DNA of 64,000 bases from Ruania alkalisoli (GCF_014960965.1 NZ_CP063169.1:4063581-4127580); one strand, 5' to 3'; counted from the stretch's first letter, positions 32,953-42,337 are shown. Notes: a model not told the origin generated them from the letters alone. Numbers and translations: made by a program.

Positions 32953-33999
32953 GTGGCCACCGATGAGCACTCCAGCAACGGACGGCGAGCGCGGGTCACG
33001 ATCCAACAGCTCGCCACCGAGCTCGGCGTCTCCAAGGCTGCCGTCTCGTTCGCGCTCAACGACAAGCCTGGGGTCAGCGAGGAGACCCGGCAGCGGGTCC
33101 TGGCCGCCGCCGGCGAGCGGGGCTGGGCCGCGAGCATAGCCGCCCGCGCGCTCTCGGGGCAGGGCACCGGGTCTATCGGACTGGTGCTCGCCCGCGATGC
33201 CACCACGCTGGCGTTCGACAACTTCTACCTGCGATTCATCGCGGGCATCCAGGCAGTGCTGTCGCCGCGCGACCTCACGCTCACATTTCAGCTTGTGGAC
33301 ACACTCGAGGCTGAATGCGCCGTGTACCGCCGATGGGTGGCGCAGGAACGGGTCGATGCCGTCATCGTGGTCGACCTGCACGTCAAGGATCCGCGGCTCC
33401 CGCTGCTCGACGAGCTCGGGCTGCCCGCCGTTATCGTCGGCGACCGCGGATCCGGCGATGGCCCGTTTGCCGAGGTGTGGACCGATGACATCGCACCCAT
33501 GACCCGGCTCGTCAACACTCTCGTCGAACTCGGGCACGAGCGGATCGGCCTGATCAGCGGGCTGCCTTCACTACGCCACACCGAACGCCGCGTGCAGGCC
33601 ATGCAGGACGCCCTCGGCGCCCATGGACTCGCCGCACTCGCCACGCACTACACCGACTACAGCCGTGAACAAGGCGCTGCGGCAATGGCCGATCTGCTCG
33701 ACTCCGAAGAGCGGCCGACGGCGGTCATCGCAGACAGCGATCAGCTCGCCCTCGGTGCACTCACCGCAGCGCGCGCGGCGGGCGCGAGGATCCCGGAGGA
33801 CGTCGGCATCGTCTCGTGGGAGGACACCCCGCTCTGCGAGATCACCGAACCGCAGCTGGCGGCCCTGCGGCGCGACCCGTTCGACCTCGGTTCGGTGGTG
33901 GCGAGCGCGCTGCTCGACCAGCGTGCGCGCCGGTCCCCCACCAGTTTCGAGGGGATCGCGCCAGAACTCATCATCCGGGGCTCGCTGGCTGCACGCTGA
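32953..33999 (+). CDS. LacI-family transcriptional regulator
   Basis: The 348-aa product has a LacI helix-turn-helix (VTIQQLATELGVSKAAVSFALNDKPGVSEETRQRVL, residues 15-50) and a periplasmic-binding-protein-like sensor domain with GHERIGLISG and VIADSDQLALGALTAARA. GTG 32953 gives the usual N-terminus. It converges on the GH20 gene across a shared terminator and is a candidate regulator of it. A LacI-like dyad lies before that gene at 37027-37040. Confidence 0.93.
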   Translation: MATDEHSSNGRRARVTIQQLATELGVSKAAVSFALNDKPGVSEETRQRVLAAAGERGWAASIAARALSGQGTGSIGLVLARDATTLAFDNFYLRFIAGIQAVLSPRDLTLTFQLVDTLEAECAVYRRWVAQERVDAVIVVDLHVKDPRLPLLDELGLPAVIVGDRGSGDGPFAEVWTDDIAPMTRLVNTLVELGHERIGLISGLPSLRHTERRVQAMQDALGAHGLAALATHYTDYSREQGAAAMADLLDSEERPTAVIADSDQLALGALTAARAAGARIPEDVGIVSWEDTPLCEITEPQLAALRRDPFDLGSVVASALLDQRARRSPTSFEGIAPELIIRGSLAAR

Positions 34000-34006
34000 C
34001 AGTCCC

Positions 34007-34053
34007 GGGTCGGATGGACGGCGCTCGGGGGAAGTCCTCCGTCCATCCGACCC
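34007..34053. terminator. Bidirectional hairpin terminator
   Basis: Bases 34007-34021 and 34039-34053 form a perfect 15-bp stem with a 17-base loop, between the convergent LacI gene (stop 33999) and GH20 gene (stop 34067). It probably ends both transcripts. Confidence 0.8.
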
Positions 34054-34066
34054 AGTGCTTGACGCG

Positions 34067-36991
34067 TTAGGTCGTGAAGCGAACCGCGCGGCGACGGTGA
34101 AGCAAGACCAGTCCACCGAGCGCGATGAGCGCCGCCGCGATGAGCGCGATCCATCTCGCGTTGCTGGCCCCGGTGTTGGCGAGGTCATCGTCCGGGTTCG
34201 AGGAATCCGGCACGTCATCGGTGGTTCCCGGCGAGTCTGAGGAGTCCGGCGTCCCATCGGTTTCCGGCGTACTCGAGGACTCCTCACTGCCGCCAGAGTA
34301 GGGCGGATCGTCCGGGTCACCAGTGGCGGGTGGCTCCTCCGCAACGATGTGCAGTGCGTCCAGGTCCGTGCAGCCCACGCAAGCGGCGAGCTCGGCATCT
34401 GCAGCCTCACCGGTCACGGTGACGGTCAAGTCACGGTCGCCGCGCGGCACCAACGTGCGGTCGGACAGCGGTGCGCTGATGACGATAGACCCGCTCCGAC
34501 CTGCCTGGAGGCCGATATCCCAGATGACCGCTCCGGGGACGAGTGCCACATTTCCCGTATCGGCGACCGGCAGACGCGTCGCCGCGATGTCGTCGAGCAC
34601 GTCCTCGAGATCGATCCTGACTCGTGCGGAATCGAGCGGCGACTCCCCTGCGGTGGCGGTGATCGACCACGTGGGTGTGTCACCGAGGTCTACCTCGCTC
34701 CCGGGGTCCGGGTCACTGGTGATCTCGAGGCTCCACGTGGGGACGTCGGTCGCTTCGGGGACCTCCCAGACCTGCTCGGCACCGAAGTAGGAGGCGTGCC
34801 CCTGGAACCGCAAGTGCTGGTCGAAGTCGGCGAACGTGTCTACCGGCCGCTCCGAGTTCCAGGTGTCCTGTGCGAACAGCCGCAGTCGTGGCAGGAGCGT
34901 CTGGGTAAGCACGGGTTCGGGCGCCCACCCGTGAGCGTCGTCCCAGACCGGGAAGAACTGACCCCGCACCTGGTCGCGGTACTGCACGTCGACAGTCTGA
35001 GGCGGACCGAACCCGCCCGAGAAGACGAACGGGCTCGGATAAGCGTTCCACGAGTACTCGGGTAAGGGGCGGTTGATGAACTCGCCCATCCTGCTCTCGC
35101 CGCCGGTCTGGTCCGCCCGCTCCGTGGCCGGCCAGAGGTCGTGGTAGCGGTCCGAGGACGATCCGATCGTCAGGTGTCCCTCGGCGAGCAACTCGTTGAC
35201 CCTGAGCGAGCCGTAGATCTGCGCCCAGTAGATGATCGTGATAGTCGGGTCGATGTCGACGACGGCGTTGGAACCGTCGAGCATGTCGTTCCACATCATG
35301 GTGCGCATCCCGGCCTCGGATACCGCCTCGTTCACCTCGTTGAAGAAGGCGATGTAGGCGTCGCGGGGCGTCGCAGACGGATCCCCCGTCTCCTCGCGGA
35401 TCCACTCGACCGGCTCATCATGGGCATTCATCGACATGAACTCGTCCCCACCGAGATGGATGTACCCGCTGCCGAACAGCTCGCCCATCTCGACGGCGAC
35501 ATCGGCCAGCCGTTCACGGACATCGGCGCGGCCGTAGTTGTACGACTCCTCGCCGAGCATGTACCCGGGCTCGGTGAAGATCTTGGCGTCGAGAGCCGAG
35601 TGCGCAGGCATGTCGTACTCGGGAATCACGCGCACGTGGAACCGCTGGGCGAACGCCACGAGATCCTGCACCTCCTCGCGGGTCCAGTGACCGCCGTCCG
35701 GAAGGTCGTCCACCAGCTCGGGGAAGACCTCACTCTCCACACGCAGGCCCTCGTTGTCCTTGATGCGCAGCACGAGCGTGTTGAGGTTGGTGTACGCCAG
35801 GTCCTTGATCTGCTGCTTGAGCCAGTCGATCGAGTAGTAGCGACGGCCCGAGTCGATCTGCAGTGCGCGGAACTCCTGATCGGTCCAGTTCAGGACGGTA
35901 CCCGCGGGGAGGCCGGCGTCGCCTGTCGCGGCGCTGCGCATCGCCTGGGTCAGGGTGGAGAGTGCGTACAGCACCCCGGGTTCGCCGCCGGCTGTGATGC
36001 TCACGCCCTCGGGGGTGATCTCGATCCGGTACGCGTCCTGCATCAGGTCGCGGGCGTTGACGGGGGCGTCGTCCGGAATCGGGACGTCGCCCAGCTCGAT
36101 GAACACACCGCCAGCAGCGAGGTCGCCGGCGTCACCGTAGGACAGTTCGACCTCTGGTGCCACACCGGCTTCGGCCATGTTGGCGGCACCGAGATGCGCC
36201 TCATCGGCGATCGCGTCGCGGTTCTCCTCGGCGACGATCACCCGGTCGATCGGTCCGGTGAAAGCGCCCTCAGCCGCCACGAACGACTGCACCGCGGGGA
36301 TCGTCACCGGGAAGCCGTTCTCCATCGCGGGCATCTCGGCCCACGGTTCGGGCGCCTCGACCGGCGCGGCCGCGGGTCCGATACGCGTGATCGAGAAGTC
36401 GTCGCAGTAGCCGGCGCTGTCCGTGCTGGTGCTGAAGCAGTAGAGGTTGAGCTCGGTGGTGCGCGGACCGGTGGTCACCTGAAAGGTCGTCGTCTCCCAT
36501 TCGGTTCCGTTGCCGGGAGTGGCGACCCCATTGCTGTACCCGCGGGCGGAGTCCCCCGTGGCGAGCCCGCGATAGTAGAGCGAGGCTTCGGTGTCGAAGG
36601 CTCCGTAACGCATCTGCCGGCCCTTGACCGTGATCGAGACCTCGTACACGGTCTGCGGCTGGATGTTGCTGACCGTCTTGTTCACCATGCCGCGGACGGG
36701 GCCACCACCTCGGATGGGCAGCGTGGTCCCCTCCGGCGTGAGTGAATCACCCTCGAAGTTGAAGCCAACCTGAACGGCGGTTCCTGTGCCGTCGGCGCCC
36801 GGGGTGACGAATTGCGCATGGTTGTGCTGCGTCGTCGGGTCCCATTCGCCCGACTCGAATCCGGGATCGACTATCACCGGCTCATCGTCGGCGTACGCCG
36901 GAGCGGCGCCGACGCCGCTGCCGACGACCAGGCCCGACATCACCAGTGCGGCAGTCACGCCGCCTACCATCCACGCTCGCAATGCTCGCAT
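34067..36991 (-). CDS. Cell-wall-anchored GH20 beta-N-acetylhexosaminidase
   Basis: The 974-aa product has a signal peptide (cut near AYA), an N-terminal beta-sandwich resembling a CBM4/9-type module (about residues 35-200), a GH20b domain and the GH20 TIM barrel. In the barrel, FHVRVIPEYDMPAHS and HLGGDEFM (about residue 513) supply the catalytic Asp-Glu pair for substrate-assisted hydrolysis. A NEW3-like beta domain, an acidic Ser/Thr-rich linker and a sorting signal LANTG, hydrophobic helix and RRR tail follow. LAxTG is the class E sortase motif of high-GC actinobacteria. It removes terminal GlcNAc or GalNAc at the cell surface. Its own promoter region (36992-37185) has a LacI-like dyad. 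Confidence 0.93.
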   Translation of the reverse strand: MRALRAWMVGGVTAALVMSGLVVGSGVGAAPAYADDEPVIVDPGFESGEWDPTTQHNHAQFVTPGADGTGTAVQVGFNFEGDSLTPEGTTLPIRGGGPVRGMVNKTVSNIQPQTVYEVSITVKGRQMRYGAFDTEASLYYRGLATGDSARGYSNGVATPGNGTEWETTTFQVTTGPRTTELNLYCFSTSTDSAGYCDDFSITRIGPAAAPVEAPEPWAEMPAMENGFPVTIPAVQSFVAAEGAFTGPIDRVIVAEENRDAIADEAHLGAANMAEAGVAPEVELSYGDAGDLAAGGVFIELGDVPIPDDAPVNARDLMQDAYRIEITPEGVSITAGGEPGVLYALSTLTQAMRSAATGDAGLPAGTVLNWTDQEFRALQIDSGRRYYSIDWLKQQIKDLAYTNLNTLVLRIKDNEGLRVESEVFPELVDDLPDGGHWTREEVQDLVAFAQRFHVRVIPEYDMPAHSALDAKIFTEPGYMLGEESYNYGRADVRERLADVAVEMGELFGSGYIHLGGDEFMSMNAHDEPVEWIREETGDPSATPRDAYIAFFNEVNEAVSEAGMRTMMWNDMLDGSNAVVDIDPTITIIYWAQIYGSLRVNELLAEGHLTIGSSSDRYHDLWPATERADQTGGESRMGEFINRPLPEYSWNAYPSPFVFSGGFGPPQTVDVQYRDQVRGQFFPVWDDAHGWAPEPVLTQTLLPRLRLFAQDTWNSERPVDTFADFDQHLRFQGHASYFGAEQVWEVPEATDVPTWSLEITSDPDPGSEVDLGDTPTWSITATAGESPLDSARVRIDLEDVLDDIAATRLPVADTGNVALVPGAVIWDIGLQAGRSGSIVISAPLSDRTLVPRGDRDLTVTVTGEAADAELAACVGCTDLDALHIVAEEPPATGDPDDPPYSGGSEESSSTPETDGTPDSSDSPGTTDDVPDSSNPDDDLANTGASNARWIALIAAALIALGGLVLLHRRRAVRFTT

Positions 36992-37026
36992 CGTTGCTCT
37001 CCAGACATCGTTGTGGTGATCAGGAA

Positions 37027-37040
37027 CTTATCCGGTTAAG
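37027..37040. promoter_or_regulatory. LacI-like dyad upstream of GH20 gene
   Basis: CTTATCCGGTTAAG is a 14-bp dyad, with 12 of 14 positions symmetric around a central CCGG, 36 bases before the GH20 start. Its centre CG and length fit LacI-family operators. The regulator encoded at 32953-33999 is the nearest candidate. Confidence 0.4.
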
Positions 37041-37185
37041 TTGTTGAGCGCAAGAGTCGGTCGATCGGCGCCTGAGCGCACCGGAAGCCGGGATGAACCG
37101 ACCGAGGCAGGCACTTGCGTCAGGCGATGACATCGCCTATGTTATCGAATGTCGATATTAACGAACAACGATAAGGAGTGAGTCG

Positions 37186-37821
37186 ATGTCCGAGCAACGC
37201 GTACCTGACCGAGGGGACCGCGTCGCCCTGACGGTCGTCGCCGTAGCGGCAGCAATCGTCGCCATCGGATCGGTGGTGATGATGATCCTGCTCGCAGTCG
37301 AGGCCTTCACCTCCCCGAACCTGCTGTTACCCGGCTTCGAGGTCGAGAACGGGTCCTCACCTGACTTCCTGGCCGATGCCGCCGGTGTGATCCACTCCCA
37401 CTACACCACCGTCACGCTGACCGTCGTCGAGCCAGGTGGCGTGGTCCGGCTGCTCTACTTCGCGAGCGGCTACCTGCACCAGCTGATGGTGATCGTCGTA
37501 GCCGGTGCCGTCTCCTGGCTGGCGTGGCGCACCGTGACCGGTCGTCCGTTCGTCCGCTCCGCCACGATCGCCGTCATGCTGGCTGCCGTCGCCGTGCTCG
37601 CAGGGGGCGCATTCGGGGACCTCTTGCGGGGCATCACCCGCGCCGAGGTTGTCGCCGGGTTGGGCGAGAACGCCATCGCGACCGACACGAGCGAGGGCTT
37701 CCTCGCGCTGATGGTCTCGTCCACACTCGGCTGGCTCGGATGGGGCCTCGCGCTCGGCGTGGTCGCCCAGGTCCTCTGGATCGGCGAGCGCATGCAGAAG
37801 GACACGGAGGGGCTGGTATGA
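37186..37821 (+). CDS. DUF2975-like four-helix membrane protein
   Basis: The 211-aa product has four hydrophobic helices (about 12-40, 90-110, 125-145, 170-195) with an external loop after the first, the DUF2975 pattern. It is coupled by a 4-base overlap to a small XRE regulator, the usual partner of this family. Its function is unknown. AAGGAGTGAGTCG precedes ATG 37186. The AT-rich promoter region contains ATCGA-ATG-TCGAT (about 37144-37156) as a possible operator. Confidence 0.8.
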   Translation: MSEQRVPDRGDRVALTVVAVAAAIVAIGSVVMMILLAVEAFTSPNLLLPGFEVENGSSPDFLADAAGVIHSHYTTVTLTVVEPGGVVRLLYFASGYLHQLMVIVVAGAVSWLAWRTVTGRPFVRSATIAVMLAAVAVLAGGAFGDLLRGITRAEVVAGLGENAIATDTSEGFLALMVSSTLGWLGWGLALGVVAQVLWIGERMQKDTEGLV

Positions 37822-38051
37822 CGCCACGCCGCGCCGACGAGACCGAGCCGGCGCTCATCCACTGCCGCCTCGACGAGCTGCTCACCGAGCGCGGGATGAC
37901 CCTCACACAACTCTCCGAGCAGGTCGGAGTGAGTCTTGTGAACCTCTCGGTGCTCAAGAACGACCGGGCGAAGGCGATCCGCTATTCCACACTCGCCGCG
38001 ATCTGCGACGCCCTACAGTGCGACGTCGGCGACCTTCTCGTGCGGGCGTAG
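37818..38051 (+). CDS. Small XRE/Cro-type DNA-binding protein
   Basis: The 77-aa product is a single helix-turn-helix domain (RGMTLTQLSEQVGVSLVNLSVL, then ICDALQCDVGDLLV), like YozG-type regulators next to DUF2975 proteins. Its ATG overlaps the membrane-protein stop (ATGA). It probably regulates its own operon. Confidence 0.88.
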   Translation: MTPRRADETEPALIHCRLDELLTERGMTLTQLSEQVGVSLVNLSVLKNDRAKAIRYSTLAAICDALQCDVGDLLVRA

Positions 38052-38116
38052 CGCGACCGGGGCTGGTTCCCGGCTGCGCGCCTCCACCCCGGCCCGCATA
38101 GGGCGGGTGCGGCGAA

Positions 38117-39589
38117 CTACCCCCAGACCAGACCCTGACTCGGCTCCTCCATCACCCGTGCCACATCGTGCAGTACCCGGGAGGCGAGCTCACCGTCCAC
38201 GAGGCGGTGGTCCACCGACAGCGCGAGCTGAGTCACCCAGCGCGGCTTGATCTTGCCCTTGTGCACCCACGGCCGCTGATCGATCGCCCCGAGCGCCAGG
38301 ATCGCCGACTCCCCCGGGTTCAGGATCGGGGTTCCGGTGTCGATACCGAAGATGCCGACGTTCGTCACCGTCACGGTGCCGTCGGCCATGTCGGCAGGCT
38401 GCGTCTTGCCTGCCCGCGCGGTGGTGGTCAGGTTCGCGATCTCCACCGCGAGCTCGTGCAGCGAGAGCCGGTGCGCATCCTTGATGTTGGGCACGATCAG
38501 CCCCCGGGGCGTCGCCGCCGCGATACCGAGGTTGATGTAGTGCTTGTAGACGATCTCCTGCGTCTCGTCGTCCCACGCCGCGCTGATCATCGGGTGCTGG
38601 CGGATCGCGAGCACGAGCGCCTTGGCCGCGATCAGCAGCGGGGTCACGCGCACGTCGGCGAAGTCGCGATCACCCTTGAGCCGCTCCACCAAGCGCATCG
38701 TCTTGGTGACGTCCACGGTCACGAAGACGGTCACGTGCGGGGCGGTGAACGCCGAGGCGACCATCGCCTCCGCCGTTCGTGCCCGCACACTGCGCACCGG
38801 CACACGCGTCTGACGCCCGTTGGCGGAGACGGTACCGCCATCGAGCCAGGGCCGGTCGTCGTCACGGTGCTTGACGTAGTTCTCCGGTGCGGACCGCTCG
38901 GCGGCCGAGAGCACGTCGGCGCGGGTGATGATGCCGCCGGGCCCGGTGCCCGGCACGCCGTTCAGGTCGAGCCCCAGGTCCTTGGCGAGCTTGCGTACCG
39001 GCGGCTTGGCCAGCACGTGTGCCGAGCGCTCGGAGGCCCCCGACGGCGGAGCTTGCGCAGGTGCAGGTGTGCCCGGTGTGGTGCGTGGCTGGGCAGGCGA
39101 GGCCGGCGCAGCGGCAGCAATCGGCGGCGCTCCGGCGGGCGCTCCGGCTGACGACGTCGCGCCGTCCTCCGGCGCAGCGGCAGCGCTCTTCCTGGGTCGC
39201 CGGGTCGCCGACGCGGTCTTAGTGCCGTACCCCACGAGCACACCACCGCTGGTCTCGTCCGCTTCCCCAGCAGGCGCCTGCTCACCCGAAGCCTGGGTGG
39301 ACTCCGAGGAATCGGAGGCTCCGCCGTCGGGGGCCGGGCCACCGGGATCGGTATCGACGGTGATGATCGGCGTGCCGACCTCCACGGTGTCGCCGACCTC
39401 GGCCAGGAGCTCGGTGACCACCCCGGCGTAAGGGCTGGGCAGCTCGACCAGGCTCTTCGCCGTCTCGATCTCGACGATGTTCTGGTTCACCGTGACGGTG
39501 TCCCCGACGGCAACCTGCCAGGCGACGATGTCGGCTTCGGTGAGGCCCTCACCGACGTCGGGAAGGCGGAACTGCACGAACTGCGGCAT
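38117..39589 (-). CDS. bkdC: Dihydrolipoyl acyltransferase E2 of branched-chain 2-oxoacid dehydrogenase
   Basis: The 490-aa product has one lipoyl domain (lipoylated Lys45 in EIETAKSLVEL), a long Ala/Pro/Ser linker, an E1/E3-binding domain (PPVRKLAKDLGLDL, about 215-250) and the catalytic acyltransferase domain ending in SVDHRLVDGELASRVL with the active His and Asp. It transfers the acyl group from E1 to CoA. It is last of the three-gene operon, 36 bases after E1-beta. Specificity for branched-chain substrates is inferred from the E1-alpha gene. The E3 subunit is not encoded here. Confidence 0.92.
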   Translation of the reverse strand: MPQFVQFRLPDVGEGLTEADIVAWQVAVGDTVTVNQNIVEIETAKSLVELPSPYAGVVTELLAEVGDTVEVGTPIITVDTDPGGPAPDGGASDSSESTQASGEQAPAGEADETSGGVLVGYGTKTASATRRPRKSAAAAPEDGATSSAGAPAGAPPIAAAAPASPAQPRTTPGTPAPAQAPPSGASERSAHVLAKPPVRKLAKDLGLDLNGVPGTGPGGIITRADVLSAAERSAPENYVKHRDDDRPWLDGGTVSANGRQTRVPVRSVRARTAEAMVASAFTAPHVTVFVTVDVTKTMRLVERLKGDRDFADVRVTPLLIAAKALVLAIRQHPMISAAWDDETQEIVYKHYINLGIAAATPRGLIVPNIKDAHRLSLHELAVEIANLTTTARAGKTQPADMADGTVTVTNVGIFGIDTGTPILNPGESAILALGAIDQRPWVHKGKIKPRWVTQLALSVDHRLVDGELASRVLHDVARVMEEPSQGLVWG

Positions 39590-39625
39590 GGTGTGGTCTC
39601 GTCTCCTCGGTCTGCGGGCGCTCGC

Positions 39626-40639
39626 TCAGTGTTGCAGCACCGAGTCGACGGCGTGGAGCACCCGGTCCAGGTTCGGAAGATACTCCTCCTCGAGCTTGGA
39701 GACCGGGTACGGCGTGTGGAACCCGCCCACGCGCAGCACCGGCGCCTCCAGATGGTAGAAGCACTCCTCACTGATCCGGGCGGCGATCTCAGCCCCCGCG
39801 CCGAGGAACGTCGGTGCCTCATGCACGACCACGAGCCGCCCGGTCTTGCGCACCGATTCCGCCACGGCGGGGATGTCGATCGGGGAGATCGAGCGCAGGT
39901 CGATCACCTCGATACTGGTGCCCTCGCTCTCGGCGGCGGTGGCGGCGCGCAGTGCGGTGGTGACCGACGGCCCGTACGCAGCAACGGTGACGTCGGTCCC
40001 GGCGCGGGCTACGACGGCGCGCACGTCTCCGGGGGTGTCGAGCACCTGGTCAGCGGCGGTGACGTCGACATCCGCCTTGTCCCAGTAGCGCGCCTTCGGT
40101 TCGAAGAACAGCACCGGGTCCGGGGAGGCGATCGCCTGCTGGATCATGGTGAACGCGTCGGCGGGGGTGGCGGGGGTGATCACCCGGAGCCCAGCGGTGT
40201 GCGCGAAGAGCGCCTCAGGGGATTCCGAGTGGTGCTCGACCGCACCGATACCGCCGCCGTAGGGCACGCGGATGACCACGGGCACCTGGGCCTTGCCGCG
40301 GGAGCGGTAGTGCATCTTGGCCAGCTGGGTGGTGATCTGGTCGTAGGCGGGGAAGATGAAGCCGTCGAACTGTATCTCGCACACGGGCCGGTAGCCGGCC
40401 AGCGCCAATCCGATCGCGGTGCCGACGATGCCCGACTCGGCCAGCGGGGTGTCGACCACCCGGTCGGAGCCGAAGTCCTTCTGCAGCCCGTCGGTGACCC
40501 GGAAGACGCCCCCGAGGGGCCCGATGTCCTCACCCATGAGGAGCACCTTCGGGTCGCGTTCCATGGCGCGCCGCAGGCCGAGGTTGATCGCCTTGCCGAG
40601 GGTGATGCGCTGGGTGCCGGAGGTGGTCTGCTCGCTCAT
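39626..40639 (-). CDS. bkdB: 2-oxoacid dehydrogenase E1 beta subunit
   Basis: The 337-aa product carries the transketolase-like pyrimidine domain (MGEDIGPLGGVFRVTDGL, TPLAESGIVGTAIGLALAG, FDGFIFPAYDQI) and the C-terminal domain with VIDLRSISPID. ATG 40639 overlaps the E1-alpha stop and is preceded by GAGGCGG; a more distal start at 40681 would extend into the alpha gene. With the alpha subunit it makes the thiamine-diphosphate heterotetramer that decarboxylates 2-oxoacids. Confidence 0.94.
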   Translation of the reverse strand: MSEQTTSGTQRITLGKAINLGLRRAMERDPKVLLMGEDIGPLGGVFRVTDGLQKDFGSDRVVDTPLAESGIVGTAIGLALAGYRPVCEIQFDGFIFPAYDQITTQLAKMHYRSRGKAQVPVVIRVPYGGGIGAVEHHSESPEALFAHTAGLRVITPATPADAFTMIQQAIASPDPVLFFEPKARYWDKADVDVTAADQVLDTPGDVRAVVARAGTDVTVAAYGPSVTTALRAATAAESEGTSIEVIDLRSISPIDIPAVAESVRKTGRLVVVHEAPTFLGAGAEIAARISEECFYHLEAPVLRVGGFHTPYPVSKLEEEYLPNLDRVLHAVDSVLQH

Positions 40640-41781
40640 GAGGCCGCCTCCTCGAATCCGGCGAGGTAGTCGGTCAACCACGCCCGATCGCTACTGATCT
40701 GTGCCTGCTCGGTGGCGTAGACGTCCTCGAAGATCCGCTCCACTGGTGGCGAGGGGATCGCGTGGCAGTAGTCGCGGATCTCGGCGCCGAACTGTTCGGC
40801 TTCGTTCTCGAGGCCGGTGAAGAACTCCGACGGCGTCCCCTCGCGTTCGAGCAGGATGCGCATCCTGTCGATGGGGTCGCGCCGGCGCCACACTTCTTCG
40901 TCCGCCCGGGTGCGGTAGCGCGTGGGGTCGTCGGAGGTGGTGTGGGCGCCCATCCGGTAGGTGACCGCCTCGATGAAGGTGGGGCCGCCGCCGGAGCGGG
41001 CGCGCTCGAGCGCCTCGGCGGTGACGGCGTAGCTGGCGAGGACGTCGTTGCCGTCCACGCGCACCGAGGGGACCCCGAAACCGCGGCCGCGGTGGTACAG
41101 CGGGACGCGGCTCTGGCGTTGCGTCGGCTCGGAGATCGCCCAGTGGTTGTTCTGGCAGAAGAAGACCACGGGGGCGTCGTTGACGGAGGCGAAGGTGAGC
41201 GCCTCGCTGACATCGCCCTGGGCGGTGGCGCCGTCGCCGAAGTAGGCCACGACGGCGCGATCGCGTCCGGGGTCGCCGGTGCCGACATCTCCGTCGCGCT
41301 GGACGCCCATGGCGTAGCCGGTCGCATGAAGTGCGTGAGAGCCGATGACGAGGGTGTAGAGGTGGCAGTTGTGCTCGTTGGGGTCCCAGCCGCCGTGGTC
41401 CTCCCCGCGGAAGAGGTGGAGAGTGGAGCGCAGGTCGACGCCGCGGGTCCACACCACGCCGAGTTCGCGATAGGAGGGGAAGGCGTAGTCGCGCGGCGCC
41501 ATGGCCCGGCCGGAGCCGATCTGGGCGGCCTCCTGGCCGAGGCTGGGGGGCCACAGCCCCAGCTCGCCGTGGCGCTGGAGCGAGGTGGCCTCGGTGTCGA
41601 ACCGGCGCACCAGCACCATGTCGCGGTACAGGCCTTCGAGGGCGACTCGGTCCAGGTGGTCGACCCGGGGCGAGTAGCTCTGGTGATGCACACGCTCACC
41701 GTCGGGGGTGAGCAGTTGGATGAGGTCGTCATCCGTCTCTCCGACTGGGGCGTTGACCCCGTCTGCGCCGGGTGTGAACAC
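40636..41781 (-). CDS. bkdA: 2-oxoacid dehydrogenase E1 alpha subunit (branched-chain type)
   Basis: The 381-aa product has the thiamine-diphosphate motif from GDGATAQGDVSEAL to CQNNHWAIS, and the region LQRHGELGLWPPSLGQEAAQ seen in actinobacterial Bkd E1-alpha (mycobacterial BkdA). It acts on the 2-oxoacids from Val, Leu and Ile, supplying branched primers for fatty acids as well as catabolism. It is the first gene of the operon; a row of CGTAG-type dyads lies 40-70 bases upstream. Confidence 0.92.
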   Translation of the reverse strand: MFTPGADGVNAPVGETDDDLIQLLTPDGERVHHQSYSPRVDHLDRVALEGLYRDMVLVRRFDTEATSLQRHGELGLWPPSLGQEAAQIGSGRAMAPRDYAFPSYRELGVVWTRGVDLRSTLHLFRGEDHGGWDPNEHNCHLYTLVIGSHALHATGYAMGVQRDGDVGTGDPGRDRAVVAYFGDGATAQGDVSEALTFASVNDAPVVFFCQNNHWAISEPTQRQSRVPLYHRGRGFGVPSVRVDGNDVLASYAVTAEALERARSGGGPTFIEAVTYRMGAHTTSDDPTRYRTRADEEVWRRRDPIDRMRILLEREGTPSEFFTGLENEAEQFGAEIRDYCHAIPSPPVERIFEDVYATEQAQISSDRAWLTDYLAGFEEAAS

Positions 41782-41820
41782 AGGCGAACTCCTTCATGTG
41801 GTGGCCGTCCTCGCACAACT

Positions 41821-41848
41821 TACGCCAGCGTAGGCTACGCGACCGTAG
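41821..41848. promoter_or_regulatory. Overlapping dyads, probable operator of bkd operon
   Basis: The tract reads TTACGC-CA-GCGTAG-G-CTACGC-GA-CCGTAG (starting at 41820), giving a perfect 6-1-6 palindrome GCGTAG-G-CTACGC (41828-41840) flanked by further half-sites. It lies about 40 bases upstream of the E1-alpha start. Spaced TACG/CGTA half-sites are typical of TetR-type acyl-CoA-responsive regulators. Confidence 0.5.
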
Positions 41849-42012
41849 GTCACAACGAGTGGAGCCGGACGAACAGCAGGGGGCGAGAGTTGTAGGAAAC
41901 CTCCAAAGCTCGACGACGATGACGAGCAGCGGGATCGCCGCTGGGCCGCGCGGGGCGGCACGCAGTCAGCGTCTCACTTTGTGGACAGGTTCGCGAGGGA
42001 GGCGTCGAGAAG

Positions 42013-42060
42013 GGCCGAAAGTTGTACACCCTGGCCACTCAAGGGCCGAACTTTCGACCC
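42013..42060 (+). repeat. 48-nt repeat, copy 1
   Basis: It shares 44 of 48 bases with 48526-48573 in the same orientation. The ends are complementary (GGCCGAAAGTT with AACTTTCGACC, one mismatch), so it can fold into a hairpin, and GGGCCGAA occurs in both halves. Together the copies bracket the sugar ABC operon. Confidence 0.85.
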
Positions 42061-42300
42061 TTGGACGCGACTTCCCGCATCGCGCCCGGTCGGACACTGG
42101 GCACGCATTGAGTTCGTGACACGAAGTCATACGCTCGAAGATTGCCGGTTCGCCTCACGTCAGTAGCTCCGGAAAGTGACCCATGCGGGATCGATCCGCC
42201 CCCAGGATCGCTCCGATCCAACAACCGTCTATCCCTTGATAATCAGGCTTTCGCGGAGAGCTTCCCCATCGCAACCAGCCCCCGTGACCATATCGTGACC

Positions 42301-42337
42301 TGAGATTCTCTCAGAAGGCTTGACTTCGAGTCTCGAA
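42301..42337. promoter_or_regulatory. Candidate operators before sugar ABC operon
   Basis: TGAGA-TTC-TCTCA (42301-42313) and TTCGAG-T-CTCGAA (42325-42337) are perfect dyads about 130-160 bases upstream of the binding-protein gene. A TTGACT at 42320-42325 may be a -35 box overlapping the second. The ROK repressor encoded in the operon is the likely ligand. Confidence 0.45.

Noticed and set aside
35141-36745. 534-codon open frame on the + strand
   Set aside because: It lies opposite the GH20 gene and encodes no known motif.
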